A DNA stretch of 64,000 bases from Methylobacterium jeotgali (lineage in GTDB: Bacteria > Pseudomonadota > Alphaproteobacteria > Rhizobiales > Beijerinckiaceae): assembly GCF_022179345.1 (NCBI RefSeq), contig NZ_BPQR01000056.1, positions 53,758-117,757 on the forward strand, given 5' to 3'. The position numbers were made by a program, and so were the translations under genes. The notes under the pieces are model-generated. The model did not search any database. It saw only the letters and a program-made list of their open reading frames with translations, and had not been told where the DNA came from. Shown here piece after piece: positions 43,364-52,636 of this stretch. The first letter of the stretch is position 1. Every line of letters begins with the position of its first letter.

Positions 43364-44263
43364 CTACTCGACCCGGCGCAGCACGAACATCGCGCCGGTT
43401 TCGGGCTCCCGCCGCCAGGTGCCCTCCCCCGACGGCACCAGGCCGACGGCGTGGCCGCGGCGGGCGACGAGATCGAGATGGCCCGGCCGCGAGGTCCAGG
43501 TGACGGGATCGAACACCGAGAGCCCGCTGTCGCGGCAGCCGTCGAGAACCCTCACCGGCGCCGCCGCGGCCGGACCGGGCAGAAGCGCGACCCGGCAGAC
43601 ATCCTTCGCGTGGAAGCGGTCGAGGGCGTAGGTACCCGGAAGCGCCGCCCCGGCGAGCGTCGGGGCCGGAGCCTCCGGCGCGTTGGCGGGGACCGGCGCG
43701 GCGGGAGCGGGCTCCGGCGGAGCGAGACCGGCCGCCTCGGGCTTGCCCGGCTCCATGGCGGCGATCTGCAAAGGCACGAGGCTGTAGACCTCGCCGCTCT
43801 CGACGCTGGCCGCAAGGCTGCGCCGGTCGGCCCGTGCGGTGAACAGCAGGATGGGGCGGACGTTGCGATCCACGAGGCGCAGGCCGGCATCGGTGAACAG
43901 CCAGCCCGCGACCCCGGCGAGGATCGGCAGGGCCCGGCGGCAGCCGGCGGGGAAGCGCACGCGCCGGCCGGCGTCGCCGTTCTCCGGCGCCAGGGTCATC
44001 ACGCAGCGCCGCCGCGTGCCGTCGAGGGAGAGGTCCCAGGTCCCCGGCACGCCCGCGAGCTTCTCCGGCAGGCTCGGCAGGAAGGGCGCGGCGGGGGGCG
44101 CGGCCAGCGTCTCGACAGGGGGCGCCTGCGGCGCGGACGTCTCGGGCGCGGGCGCCGGAGCCACGGGCTCCTGCGCGGAGGCGCCCGGGCCGGCGAGCAG
44201 CGCGAGCGTCAGGCCGATCCCGAGCGCGCGGAAGAACGGGGAGCGGGGGGCGGTCTCGGACAC
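43364..44263 (-). CDS. Exported protein with two Inh (AprI)-like domains
   Basis: A 299-residue exported protein from a GTG start; an ATG 22 codons upstream is less likely. Residues 1-32 form a signal peptide ending ASAQ. A Pro/Ala linker precedes the first domain (GTWDLSLDGTRRRCVMTLAP ... FPAGCRR), another Pro-rich linker follows, then a second similar domain (GTYALDRFHAKDVCRVALLP ... LDGCRDSG). The opening 'GTW/Y-L', the beta-strand pattern and the Cys pair in each match the AprI/Inh lipocalin-like family of metalloprotease inhibitors. No protease gene is nearby, so the role may be structural. Divergent from leuC. Confidence 0.65.
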   Translation of the reverse strand: MSETAPRSPFFRALGIGLTLALLAGPGASAQEPVAPAPAPETSAPQAPPVETLAAPPAAPFLPSLPEKLAGVPGTWDLSLDGTRRRCVMTLAPENGDAGRRVRFPAGCRRALPILAGVAGWLFTDAGLRLVDRNVRPILLFTARADRRSLAASVESGEVYSLVPLQIAAMEPGKPEAAGLAPPEPAPAAPVPANAPEAPAPTLAGAALPGTYALDRFHAKDVCRVALLPGPAAAAPVRVLDGCRDSGLSVFDPVTWTSRPGHLDLVARRGHAVGLVPSGEGTWRREPETGAMFVLRRVE

Positions 44264-44456
44264 GGTTCTTTGAAGGCTCCGGCGGGCCGTTCGACCCCCG
44301 TCGCGCCTCGCGTGCGAAAGGGCACGCATCGGACGCGAGGTCGATTGCGTACCAGCTACGTGCCGCCGGCCACTTTCGCAATCGAGCCGGCGACATTACA
44401 CAAGATGCCCCTCCAGAGGAGACGGCGCATCCGGCGCCCACAGGCGAAGCAGACCC

Positions 44457-45869
44457 ATGACGGCCCCCCGCACGCTCTACGACAAGATCTGGGACGACCA
44501 CGTCGTCGATGTCGGACCGGACGGCACGGCCCTTCTCTACATCGACCGCCACCTCGTCCACGAGGTCACGAGCCCCCAGGCCTTCGAAGGCCTGCGCGTG
44601 GCCGGCCGCCGGGTCCGCCACCCGGAGAAGACCCTCGCGGTCGTCGACCACAACGTCCAGACCTCGGACCGCTCCAAGGGCATCGAGGACCCGGAGAGCC
44701 GCACGCAGCTCGAGGCGCTCGCCCAGAACGTGCGCGACTTCGGCATCGAGTTCTACGACGCCCTCGACCGCCGCCAGGGCATCGTCCACATCATCGGGCC
44801 GGAGCAGGGCTTCACCCTGCCGGGGCAGACCATCGTCTGCGGCGACAGCCACACCTCGACCCACGGCGCCTTCGGGGCGCTCGCCCACGGCATCGGCACC
44901 TCCGAGGTCGAGCACGTGCTGGCCACGCAGACGCTCCTGCAGCGCAAGGCGCGCAACATGCGCGTGACCGTCGACGGCACCCTGCCGGCCGGCGTCAGCG
45001 CCAAGGACATCGTGCTCGCCATCATCGGCGAGATCGGCACCGCCGGGGGCACCGGCCACGTCATCGAGTATGCCGGCGAGGCGATCCGCTCCCTTTCGAT
45101 GGAAGGGCGGATGACGATCTGCAACATGACGATCGAGGGCGGGGCGCGGGCCGGCATGGTCGCCCCCGACGAGACCACCTACGCCTACGTCAAGGACCGG
45201 CCGAAGGCGCCGAAGGGCGCCGCCTACGACGCGGCCCGCCGCTACTGGGAGAGCCTCGCCACCGACGAGGGCGCGCATTTCGACCGGGAGGTCCGCCTCG
45301 ACGCCTCGAACCTGCCGCCCATCGTGAGCTGGGGCACCAGCCCCGAGGACGTGGTCTCGATCCTCGGCGCCGTGCCGGACCCGTCCGCGATCACGGACGA
45401 GAACAAGCGGGAGTCGAAGGAGAAGGCGCTGGCCTACATGGGCCTGACGCCGGGCACGCGCATGACGGACATCCCGATCGACCGGGTGTTCATCGGCTCC
45501 TGCACCAACGGGCGCATCGAGGATCTGCGGATCGTCGCCCGCATGGTCGAGGGCCGCCGCATCCACGAGGGCGTCTCGGCGATGGTGGTGCCGGGTTCGG
45601 GCCTCGTGAAGGCGCAGGCGGAGGCGGAAGGGCTCGACCGCATCCTCAAGGAGGCGGGCTTCGACTGGCGCGAACCCGGCTGCTCGATGTGCCTCGGCAT
45701 GAACCCGGACAAGCTGCGCCCCGACGAGCGCTGCGCCTCGACCTCGAACCGCAACTTCGAGGGCCGGCAGGGTCCGCGCGGGCGCACCCACCTCGTCTCC
45801 CCCGCCATGGCAGCGGCGGCGGCGGTGGCCGGGCACTTCGTGGACATCCGCTCCTGGCCGCAGGGCTGA
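44457..45869 (+). CDS. leuC: 3-isopropylmalate dehydratase large subunit LeuC
   Basis: Aconitase-family subunit that isomerises 2- to 3-isopropylmalate in leucine synthesis, together with LeuD, which is not in view. The 470-residue product has the 4Fe-4S ligands Cys349 (GSCTNGR), Cys409 and Cys412 (GCSMCLGMN). The start [17 protein letters not shown] and the segment [20 protein letters not shown] are diagnostic. It is monocistronic here. leuD and leuB are often elsewhere in alphaproteobacterial genomes. Confidence 0.97.
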   Translation: MTAPRTLYDKIWDDHVVDVGPDGTALLYIDRHLVHEVTSPQAFEGLRVAGRRVRHPEKTLAVVDHNVQTSDRSKGIEDPESRTQLEALAQNVRDFGIEFYDALDRRQGIVHIIGPEQGFTLPGQTIVCGDSHTSTHGAFGALAHGIGTSEVEHVLATQTLLQRKARNMRVTVDGTLPAGVSAKDIVLAIIGEIGTAGGTGHVIEYAGEAIRSLSMEGRMTICNMTIEGGARAGMVAPDETTYAYVKDRPKAPKGAAYDAARRYWESLATDEGAHFDREVRLDASNLPPIVSWGTSPEDVVSILGAVPDPSAITDENKRESKEKALAYMGLTPGTRMTDIPIDRVFIGSCTNGRIEDLRIVARMVEGRRIHEGVSAMVVPGSGLVKAQAEAEGLDRILKEAGFDWREPGCSMCLGMNPDKLRPDERCASTSNRNFEGRQGPRGRTHLVSPAMAAAAAVAGHFVDIRSWPQG

Positions 45870-45953
45870 AGACGGCGCCTGTCGCAGTGCGGGAACCGCT
45901 TGTCCGGACTCGCGAAACTCCGGCTTAACCGGTTCCAACGAAGAGTGGCGGCC

Positions 45954-46073
45954 ATGATCGCCGCCACCCTCGCCGCCCTCTGCTCCGCCGGCCTGCTTCT
46001 CGGCGGCCTCTGCCTGTCCGTGTCGTGGGAAACGGAGGAGGAGGCGGAGCCGTCGCGCGGCGGCCTCGTCTGA
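45954..46073 (+). CDS. Possible 39-residue single-pass membrane protein
   Basis: An ATG frame encoding 39 residues, 84 bases after leuC. The hydrophobic N-terminal part (MIAATLAALCSAGLLLGGLC) could be one membrane helix, followed by an acidic tail (ETEEEAEPSRGG). A weak GAAGAG precedes the ATG. Size, hydrophobic/acidic layout and position suggest a real small protein, but similar frames arise by chance in GC-rich DNA. Confidence 0.35.
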   Translation: MIAATLAALCSAGLLLGGLCLSVSWETEEEAEPSRGGLV

Positions 46074-46197
46074 GCGTTCGGTCCGCGATCGAACAGGCTT
46101 TCTCACGATCGCGTGACCGGCCGCGCTGGCCATCCGGAACCCGGCGCCGGGCGGCGCTTTCTCCCCGCAGACACGAGTCACCTGCACGGGAGAAGCG

Positions 46198-46635
46198 ATG
46201 CCTACCGACCTGCCCCAAGAGCGTCCGATCCGACCCGCCGGCTCCCTGCAGCTCGATCCGAGCGCCGAGGGCGTGGCCACCGACGAGACCCTCCGCCTCA
46301 TCGCGTCCGACAAGGTCGAGGGCACCGCGGTCTACGACGCCTCCGGCCAGCATCTCGGCTCGGTGCACAACTTCATGGTCGACAAGGTCAGCGGCCAGGT
46401 CGCCTACGCGGTGCTCGCGGTCGGCGGCTTCCTCGGTCTCGGGGAGGCGTATCATCCCCTACCCTGGCGGGCGCTGCGCTACGACGTGAGCCTCGGTGGC
46501 TACGTCATCGACATCGACCGGGACACCCTGGAGCGGGCCCCGCGCCACGGGGCCGGGGACGACCCCTTCGCCGACCCGGCCTATCCGGGCCGCATCGACG
46601 ACCATTACGGAGACCGCAGGCCGCAGCCGGCCTGA
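46198..46635 (+). CDS. PRC-barrel domain protein
   Basis: A 145-residue cytoplasmic protein. The PRC-barrel fold covers about residues 36-112: IASDKVEGTAVYDASGQHLG, SVHNFMVDKVSGQVAYAVL, AVGGFLGLGEAYHPLPWRAL. The C-terminus is acidic and His/Asp-rich. PRC barrels occur in photosynthetic reaction-centre H subunits and in RimM, and stand-alone copies in alphaproteobacteria are often stress-induced with unknown function. ATG start preceded by GGGAGAAG. A second PRC protein is encoded 670 bases downstream. Confidence 0.88.
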   Translation: MPTDLPQERPIRPAGSLQLDPSAEGVATDETLRLIASDKVEGTAVYDASGQHLGSVHNFMVDKVSGQVAYAVLAVGGFLGLGEAYHPLPWRALRYDVSLGGYVIDIDRDTLERAPRHGAGDDPFADPAYPGRIDDHYGDRRPQPA

Positions 46636-46661
46636 TCCGGCCGCGCGCCGGAGCGAGAGTT

Positions 46662-47048
46662 TTAAAACTTCCCGCCGAGGCCGACGCCGCCGCCCGGCGT
46701 AAGGGCCGGCGCCATGCCGCCGCCGCTCGACCGGGACGTGGTGTCGCCCTCGATCTCGTCGCGACTGATCTTGCGGGGGCCGGCATCCGCCGAGCGGACC
46801 TCGCCGCGTACGTTCTTCGGCAGGGCGAGCTGGCGGGTCGGCGTGGTCTGGAGCGGCTGACCGTCCGGGTCGACGGCGGCGGAGCGGGTCTCGCGGTTCG
46901 GAAGGCTGCCGCGGAGCGAGGGCGGCGGACCGATATCGCTTGCCGGCATCACGCCACCGCCGCCTCCGAGGGCGCCGCCGAGCAACTGGCAGCCGGCTGC
47001 AGAGAGGGCGATCAGGACGAGCGCGCCGGCTCGCGAGACTGGCGACAT
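46662..47048 (-). CDS. Small lipoprotein
   Basis: A 128-residue putative lipoprotein. The signal MSPVSRAGALVLIALS ends in the lipobox SAAGC (Cys20). The mature part starts with a Gly-rich stretch (LLGGALGGGGGVMP) and is otherwise polar, with no family match. It lies on the opposite strand between two PRC-barrel genes: convergent with the first and divergent from the second. The start was placed at the signal peptide; the longer frame has no signal character. Confidence 0.7.
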   Translation of the reverse strand: MSPVSRAGALVLIALSAAGCQLLGGALGGGGGVMPASDIGPPPSLRGSLPNRETRSAAVDPDGQPLQTTPTRQLALPKNVRGEVRSADAGPRKISRDEIEGDTTSRSSGGGMAPALTPGGGVGLGGKF

Positions 47049-47303
47049 GAGACGGTTCCTTCGATGCGGCGCAGCCCTTTCGCTTCGGGGCGCCGTCATC
47101 CCGCGAGTTACCTACGACGATGGCTGTTCGAAGGCCAGCCGGCTCCGGGCCTGCCGGCGCGGGATGCCCAAGCCATCGCGGCGGCCCGCCTCATCCACAA
47201 CTTCGCCCAGGTCGGCGCTCATGATGCACCGCGTCGGAACCGGCTCGGCCGCTTCCTGTTGTGCCCGCAGCCGGCTCTGCCAGACGATCTCGAAGGACAA
47301 CGC

Positions 47304-47951
47304 GTGACCTCTCCCGTTCGGCCGCTCCTCACCGCGGCCCTCGCCCTCTGGTCCGCGGCGGCCTTCGCCCAGAGCCCGCCCGCCGGCCCCGACAAGGAGA
47401 AGCCCGCGAGCACCGGCTCGCCGGCCACGCCCTCACCGGCGCCTGCCCCGGCTGCGCCCGCCGCGCCGCCCCCGCAGGGCACGCCGGCCACGGTCCTCGA
47501 CACACAGGACTACGAGAGCCTGCTCGGCAAGGGCGTGCGCGGCATGAACGGCGACGAGCTCGGCCGGGTGATCGACGTCGTCATCGACAAGGACGGCCGC
47601 CCGCGCGCCGCGATCATCGATTTCGGCGGCTTCCTCGGCGTTGGCTCCCGCAAGATCGCCGTCGACTGGCGCTCCCTGCGCTTCGCGACCGAGGGCAAGG
47701 TCGGCCGCGTCACCCTGATGCTCAGCCGCAACCAGGTTCGCGTCTCGCCCGAGTACAAGGCCGGCGATCCGATCGTCGTGCTCGGCCCGGCGAGCCCCGG
47801 CGGGGCGCCCGAGGGCGACCCGGCGGCGGCCGCGCCCCAGACCGCTCCGGCGGCCGCCGCGCCCGCGCAGCCGGCCCCGGCGGCGCCCGCCGCTCAGCCC
47901 GTGCCCGAGAAGCCCGCCGACAAGCCGGTCGAGCAGGCGCCCGACAAGTGA
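47304..47951 (+). CDS. Exported PRC-barrel protein with a Pro/Ala tail
   Basis: A 215-residue exported protein from a GTG start. The signal peptide (RPLLTAALALWSAAAFAQ) is followed by a Pro/Ala-rich stretch and a PRC barrel at about 70-145 (LLGKGVRGMNGDELGRVIDV, RAAIIDFGGFLGVGSRKIAV, DWRSLRF). A long Ala/Pro tail ends in a Lys/Glu-rich segment. It is a periplasmic relative of the PRC gene at 46198: both share GGFLGxG and W-R-x-L-R. Its stop overlaps a possible GTG start for the following MFS gene (GTGA). Confidence 0.85.
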   Translation: MTSPVRPLLTAALALWSAAAFAQSPPAGPDKEKPASTGSPATPSPAPAPAAPAAPPPQGTPATVLDTQDYESLLGKGVRGMNGDELGRVIDVVIDKDGRPRAAIIDFGGFLGVGSRKIAVDWRSLRFATEGKVGRVTLMLSRNQVRVSPEYKAGDPIVVLGPASPGGAPEGDPAAAAPQTAPAAAAPAQPAPAAPAAQPVPEKPADKPVEQAPDK

Positions 47952-48076
47952 GTGTCGCCCGGCCGAGAGAGCGGCGCGCCATTGCCGCCCGCGAGCGCGA
48001 CGTGCCGCGCCAGGAGCTTCGGGCCCGCCCCGTGCGCCTCGTGCCGGCGGGCGCGGCGGAGGCCGGCCCCGCGGCG

Positions 48077-49288
48077 ATGCCCGAGGCGACGCCGGTGACC
48101 GACGGCGTCTCCCGCGCCAGCCGCCGCGGCCTCGACGCCTTCGCTTTCTTCGTCGCCAACCTCCAGACCGGGTTCGGGCCGTTCCTGGCCGTCTACTTCA
48201 CCCAGGCCAAGTGGACGCAGTCCGACATCGGCTTTGCGCTGACGGTCGGCAGCCTCGTCAGCCTGCTTGGGCAGGTCCCCGGCGGCGCCTTCGTCGACGC
48301 CGCCCGCTCCAAGCGCTTCGCGGCCGGCCTCTCCGTCGTCGGCATCGCGGCGAGCGCGCTGGCGCTGGCGCTCTGGCCGCAGTTCCTGATCGTGCTCCTC
48401 GCCATGGCCGTGCACTCGGCGGCAAGCTGCATCCTGACGCCGGCCATCGCCGCGATCAGCATCGGCCTCGTCGGCCATGCCCGGGCGGGCGAGCGCCTCG
48501 GCCGCAATGCCAGCTTCCAGGCCGCCGGCAACGGCGTCGCCGCCGCAGGCATGGGCGCCTGCGGATACTACTTCACCAACGATGCCGTCTTCTACCTCAC
48601 CGCCGCCCTGGTCGTGCCGACGCTGATCGCGATCTCCTTCATCCGCGCCGACGAGATCGCCCCGCCCGCCCGGCCGGCGCCCGGCGCGCAGGAGACGGGC
48701 GTCCTCAAGGTGCTGCTCGGCAATCGCGGGCTGATGTGCTTCGCCGCCTGCATGGCGCTGTTCTTCCTCGCCAACGCCGCGCTGCTGCCGCTCGCCGGCA
48801 GCGTCCTGACCCTGCGGGCGGGCGACACCGCGACGGCGCTCGTCGCCGCCTGCATCATGGTCCCGCAGGTGGTGCTCGCGGTGCTCGCGCCCGCCGTCGG
48901 CCGGGCGGCGGAGCGGTTCGGCCGGCGTCCGCTCCTGCTCGTGGGCTTCGCGGCGCTGCCGGTGCGCGGGCTGCTCTTCGCCACCGTCACCGATCCGCAC
49001 TGGCTCGTGGCCATCCAGGTCTTCGACGGCATCTCGGCGGCGGTGTTCGGCGTGCTCGTGCCGCTGATCGTCTCCGACCTCACCCGCGGCACCGGACGCT
49101 TCAACCTGGCGCTCGGTGCGGTCGGCACAGCGATGGGCATCGGGGCGGCGATGTCGACTTCGTTTGCCGGCGTGATGGCCGACAGGCTCGGCACCCACGT
49201 CGCCTTCCTCGGCCTCGCGGTCGTCGGCGTCGCGGGGCTGATGCTCGTGGCCGCGATCATGCCCGAGACGCGCCGGCGCGCCGGCTGA
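48077..49288 (+). CDS. Major facilitator superfamily transporter
   Basis: A 403-residue inner-membrane transporter with about 12 hydrophobic segments. It begins with LDAFAFFVANLQTGFGPFLA, then KWTQSDIGFALTVGSLVSLL and a 2-3 loop DAARSKRFA. A second-half loop RAAERFGRRPLLLVGF is the MFS signature. The pattern resembles MFS members of unknown substrate common in rhizobia. I chose the ATG near the first helix; a GTG at 47948 overlapping the previous stop would add 43 Arg-rich residues. Substrate unknown. Confidence 0.87.
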   Translation: MPEATPVTDGVSRASRRGLDAFAFFVANLQTGFGPFLAVYFTQAKWTQSDIGFALTVGSLVSLLGQVPGGAFVDAARSKRFAAGLSVVGIAASALALALWPQFLIVLLAMAVHSAASCILTPAIAAISIGLVGHARAGERLGRNASFQAAGNGVAAAGMGACGYYFTNDAVFYLTAALVVPTLIAISFIRADEIAPPARPAPGAQETGVLKVLLGNRGLMCFAACMALFFLANAALLPLAGSVLTLRAGDTATALVAACIMVPQVVLAVLAPAVGRAAERFGRRPLLLVGFAALPVRGLLFATVTDPHWLVAIQVFDGISAAVFGVLVPLIVSDLTRGTGRFNLALGAVGTAMGIGAAMSTSFAGVMADRLGTHVAFLGLAVVGVAGLMLVAAIMPETRRRAG

Positions 49289-49293
49289 TCCCG

Positions 49294-49341
49294 GGGCATC
49301 GGGCCGGCCCGTCCGAGGGCCGGGGTGTTGCCGGGATGCCC
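49294..49341 (+). terminator. Hairpin terminator after the MFS gene
   Basis: The inner stem CCGGCCC/GGGCCGG (49304-49310 and 49317-49323) is enclosed by GGGCATC/GATGCCC (49294-49300 and 49335-49341). It starts 5 bases after the stop. There is no T-run, so it may act as an mRNA-stabilising hairpin instead. Confidence 0.45.
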
Positions 49342-49501
49342 GCCGCTCAACAAACGTTCAGGTCGGCGCGATAAAAGCGGACTGTGAGGGCGGGCTCCTG
49401 CAACGTATGACGAAGCGGTAGCGTTGCCGTCTCGGTGCCCGAAATTTGCGTCCGCGCCGTGTCGGCCTCGGCCTGCGCGTGTGTTCGTTTGCCAGAGCTG
49501 G

Positions 49502-51277
49502 ATGTCCATGCCGATGGAAGCCCTATCCGCCTACGCAGACCGGCCCTTCGCCTTCGTGATGCGCTATCTCCGGCGCCGCGCGATCCCGCACGTCGTCATC
49601 CTGCTCGCCGTCCTCGGCGCGGTCGGCTTCTCGGTGAGCACGGACTATGCCCTGAAGGGCGTGGTCGACGCGCTGAGCAAGGGCCCGAGCTCCGGTCTGG
49701 TCTGGAGCGCGCTCGCCGTGCTCATCGCCTTCATCGCCATCGACAACATGCTCTGGCGGGTGGCGAGCCTCGTCGGCGCCTTCACCTTCGTCGGCGTGAC
49801 CGGCGACATCCGCCGCGACCTCTTCCGCCACCTCACCGGCCACTCGCCGACCTACTTCGCCGACCGCCAGCCCGGCACGCTGGCCTCGCGCATCACCGCG
49901 ACCTCGAACGCGATCTTCACGGTCGAGAACATGTTCGTGTTCAACGTGATGCCGCCCTGCGTCGCCGCCTTCGGGTCGATCGCCTACATCGCGACCGTCA
50001 ACCTCGCGATGGCCGGCATCCTGGCGGGCGTGTTCCTCGCGGTCGTGGTGCTGATGTTCAAGATGGCGGCGGCCGGCAAGCCGCTCCACCACGACTTTGC
50101 CTCCAAGGCCGCGGGCGTCGACGGCGAGATGGTCGATCTCGTCGGCAACATGTCCCTGGTGCGTGCCTTCTCCGGCTTCTCGCGGGAGTACAAGCGCTTC
50201 GAGAACACCGTCGGCACCGAGATGCGGGCCCGGCGCTCCTCGCTCCTCTACCTCGAGAAGCTGCGCATCGTGCATGCGGTGCTCACCGTGCTCGCGATAT
50301 TCGGACTGCTCTACTGGGCGATCATCATGTGGGAGGCGGGGCAGGCCACGAACGGCCAGGTCGTGCTCGTCTGCACCCTTGGCATCCGCATCCTCGCCGC
50401 GACCCGCGACCTCGCGGTGGCGCTCGTCGACGCCACGCAGCACACGGCCCGTCTCTCGGAGGCGCTGCACACGCTGCTCCAGCCCCACGACCTCGTCGAC
50501 CACCCGGAGGCCAAGGACCTTGCCGGCCACGGCGCGCGCATCGAGTTCGAGCACGTCGCCTTCAGCTATCCCGACGGCCGCACCGTGTTCGCCGACTTCG
50601 ACCTCGCCATCGAGCCGGGCCAGCGGGTCGGCCTCGTCGGCCGCTCCGGCGGGGGCAAGTCGACCCTGTTCTCGCTGATTCAGCGCTTCTACGACCTCGA
50701 GGCCGGCAAGATCCTCATCAACGGCCAGGACGTGGCCCTCGTCACGCAGCAGTCCCTGCGCGAGGCGATCACCGTGGTCCCGCAGGACGTCTCGATGTTC
50801 CACCGCTCCCTACGCGAGAACATCCGCTACGGACGGCCCGACGCCACCGACGACGAGGTCTGGAAGGCCGCCGAGGCCGCCCGCTGCACGGACTTCATCA
50901 AGGAGCTGCCCGACGGCTTCGACACGATGATCGGCGACCGCGGCCTCAAGCTGTCGGGCGGCCAGCGGCAGCGCATCGCCATCGCCCGCGCGATCCTCAA
51001 GGACTCGCCGATCCTGCTCCTCGATGAGGCGACCTCGGCGCTCGACGCCGAGTCGGAGGAGGCGATCCGCGTGGCGCTCGCCAACCTCATGAAGGGCCGC
51101 ACCGTCATCGCCATCGCCCACCGCCTGTCGACCCTGAAGGACTTCGACCGGATCGTCGTGCTCGACGGCGGCCGCATCGTGCAGGACGGTTCGCCGGAGC
51201 GGCTCACCCATGTCGAGGGCTTCTACCGTGAGCTGATCCGCAAGGAGTCGATGTCCCACGCCCTCGCCGCGGCCTGA
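49502..51277 (+). CDS. ABC exporter, fused membrane and ATPase domains
   Basis: A 591-residue half-transporter of the MsbA/ATM1 type. Six hydrophobic segments (residues ~20-330) precede the ATPase: Walker A GRSGGGKST (about 380-388), Q-loop VPQDVSMFHRSLRENI, signature LSGGQRQRI (about 484) and Walker B ILLLDEATSALDAESEEA. No peptidase domain is present, in contrast to the C39-type exporter encoded from 54829. Three in-frame ATGs (49502, 49508, 49514) are possible starts. Likely exports lipids or small molecules. It stands alone with a hairpin after it. Confidence 0.9.
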   Translation: MSMPMEALSAYADRPFAFVMRYLRRRAIPHVVILLAVLGAVGFSVSTDYALKGVVDALSKGPSSGLVWSALAVLIAFIAIDNMLWRVASLVGAFTFVGVTGDIRRDLFRHLTGHSPTYFADRQPGTLASRITATSNAIFTVENMFVFNVMPPCVAAFGSIAYIATVNLAMAGILAGVFLAVVVLMFKMAAAGKPLHHDFASKAAGVDGEMVDLVGNMSLVRAFSGFSREYKRFENTVGTEMRARRSSLLYLEKLRIVHAVLTVLAIFGLLYWAIIMWEAGQATNGQVVLVCTLGIRILAATRDLAVALVDATQHTARLSEALHTLLQPHDLVDHPEAKDLAGHGARIEFEHVAFSYPDGRTVFADFDLAIEPGQRVGLVGRSGGGKSTLFSLIQRFYDLEAGKILINGQDVALVTQQSLREAITVVPQDVSMFHRSLRENIRYGRPDATDDEVWKAAEAARCTDFIKELPDGFDTMIGDRGLKLSGGQRQRIAIARAILKDSPILLLDEATSALDAESEEAIRVALANLMKGRTVIAIAHRLSTLKDFDRIVVLDGGRIVQDGSPERLTHVEGFYRELIRKESMSHALAAA

Positions 51278-51288
51278 CCGGAGCCGCA

Positions 51289-51324
51289 AGCATCCCGGAT
51301 TGACAGAATCGTCGCCGGGATGCT
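51289..51324 (+). terminator. Hairpin terminator after the ABC exporter gene
   Basis: Perfect 10-base arms AGCATCCCGG (51289-51298) and CCGGGATGCT (51315-51324) with a 16-base loop, starting 11 bases after the stop. No long T-run. Confidence 0.55.
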
Positions 51325-51474
51325 GCTCTGACGTCCAAGGCTAATGCGGCCGGCCGCTCGCGCCCTCCGAGGTGTGGTGAACGCATCGCGCACCGTACCC
51401 TGCACCCTTCTCGAGGGTCGGCCGGTTAGCAACGCGAGCGCTGCCATCGCTGCCGACCCGCGACGGGCATCAGC

Positions 51475-52233
51475 ATGCGCACCATCCGCGACGCGAAGAC
51501 CATGGCCAGGGCCCTCAAGGCCGCCCTGGAGGCCAAGCACATCACCCTCAGCCACGGCGAGAGCCTCGACATCGTGGCGAGACAGGCCGGCCTTTCCGAC
51601 TGGAACACCCTCTCCGCGCGGCTCAAGGCGGCTGAGGCCGCCGAAGGCCGCCGCGCCCGGCCGCCCTCGTCCTGGGGCTTCCTGGCGACCTATCCCGGCG
51701 AGTTCGACCACGGCATCGACCGCGACGCACCGGGACACGGCGGCGATGCTGCGCTGATCCGCTACGTCCACCCGGCGCGGGGCGGCCTTTACGGCGAGCC
51801 GGGCCAGGCCTTCGGCACCTACCTCCAGGAGTCGTCGGCGGAGCCCTATCTCGGGCGCCGCGTCGCGATCGCCGCGCGCCTGGCGACGCGGGCCGTCAGC
51901 CACGGGGCGACGATCTGGGCGCGGGTCGACGGCGCACCGGGCATGGTGCTCGCCTTCGACAACCTCAAGAGCCATCCGGAGGCGGGCTGGCTTCTCGGCG
52001 ACTCCGACTGGGTGACCCGCCGGGTCGTCCTGCCGGTGCCGGAGGACGCGGTCTCGCTCCACTACGGCTTCTTCCTGAAGGGCACGGGCTCGGTCTGGGC
52101 CGCCGGCTTCACGGTGACCGCACTCGAAGGGGACGAGGAGCCGGCGCCGGTCGCGCTTCCCGCCCGGACGGGACGTCAGTCGCGGCCGCACAACCTCGAC
52201 TTCTCGCAGACCATCGAGGAGGCCTGCCGATAG
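51475..52233 (+). CDS. Glyoxalase-related N-domain protein with a beta-rich C-domain
   Basis: A 252-residue cytoplasmic protein. Residues 1-50 (KTMARALKAALEAKHITLSH, GESLDIVARQAGLSDWNTLS) match the small helical 'glyoxalase-related' domain that usually precedes a glyoxalase/bleomycin-resistance domain. Here a different beta-rich domain follows (YLGRRVAIAARLATRAVSHG, TIWARVDGAPGMVLAFDNL, VSLHYGFFLKGTGSVWAAGF), resembling carbohydrate- or ligand-binding sandwich domains. The pairing seems unusual. It is alone between the ABC exporter and a small orphan; function unknown. Confidence 0.65.
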   Translation: MRTIRDAKTMARALKAALEAKHITLSHGESLDIVARQAGLSDWNTLSARLKAAEAAEGRRARPPSSWGFLATYPGEFDHGIDRDAPGHGGDAALIRYVHPARGGLYGEPGQAFGTYLQESSAEPYLGRRVAIAARLATRAVSHGATIWARVDGAPGMVLAFDNLKSHPEAGWLLGDSDWVTRRVVLPVPEDAVSLHYGFFLKGTGSVWAAGFTVTALEGDEEPAPVALPARTGRQSRPHNLDFSQTIEEACR

Positions 52234-52365
52234 GGCGGGCGATCGTTCGGAAACGGTGCAGAAACGGATCGGGCGTGCGCGCCCGATTCTTGCCACAATC
52301 GGGAAACCGTGGCAGTCTGCGTCCTGAAATGGGACAGCCGCCACGGTCGTCCCGGAGTAACGGCC

Positions 52366-52608
52366 ATGGCCGCCCCCACACTCGATGACGTGACGACGGA
52401 CGGGCATCCCGTCGCCGTGCTGCGCGCCCGTGCCCTCGCCGACGCCAACCGCCTGCGCGCCCTCGCCTGCGTCGCGCTCCGCGACGGCGCCCCCCACGCC
52501 GGGATGCGGGCCTGCAACGCCCGCACGGCCGCCCGCCGGGTGCTCGCCCACGCGCGGACGCTGTCGGCGCTCGGTCCGATCGTCTACGAGGCCGGCCAGC
52601 CCGCCTGA
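52366..52608 (+). CDS. Small hypothetical protein
   Basis: An 80-residue basic, Ala/Arg-rich protein from the ATG of MAAPTLDDVTTD; an in-frame ATG 19 codons upstream is possible. It has no signal, membrane helix or family that I recognise. One helix (VAVLRARALADANRLRALAC) is predicted by pattern. It ends 28 bases before the convergent stop of the C39 exporter gene. May be a real orphan or chance; it could be considered as an immunity candidate for the peptide system because of position, but nothing in the sequence supports that. Confidence 0.4.
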   Translation: MAAPTLDDVTTDGHPVAVLRARALADANRLRALACVALRDGAPHAGMRACNARTAARRVLAHARTLSALGPIVYEAGQPA

Positions 52609-52636
52609 GACGAACCGTCCTCGAACCGGGATCGCC

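Noticed and set aside
43041..46325. A 1,094-codon minus-strand frame spanning leuC and the Inh-like gene
   Set aside because: It crosses two clear genes in a different frame and shows no domain.
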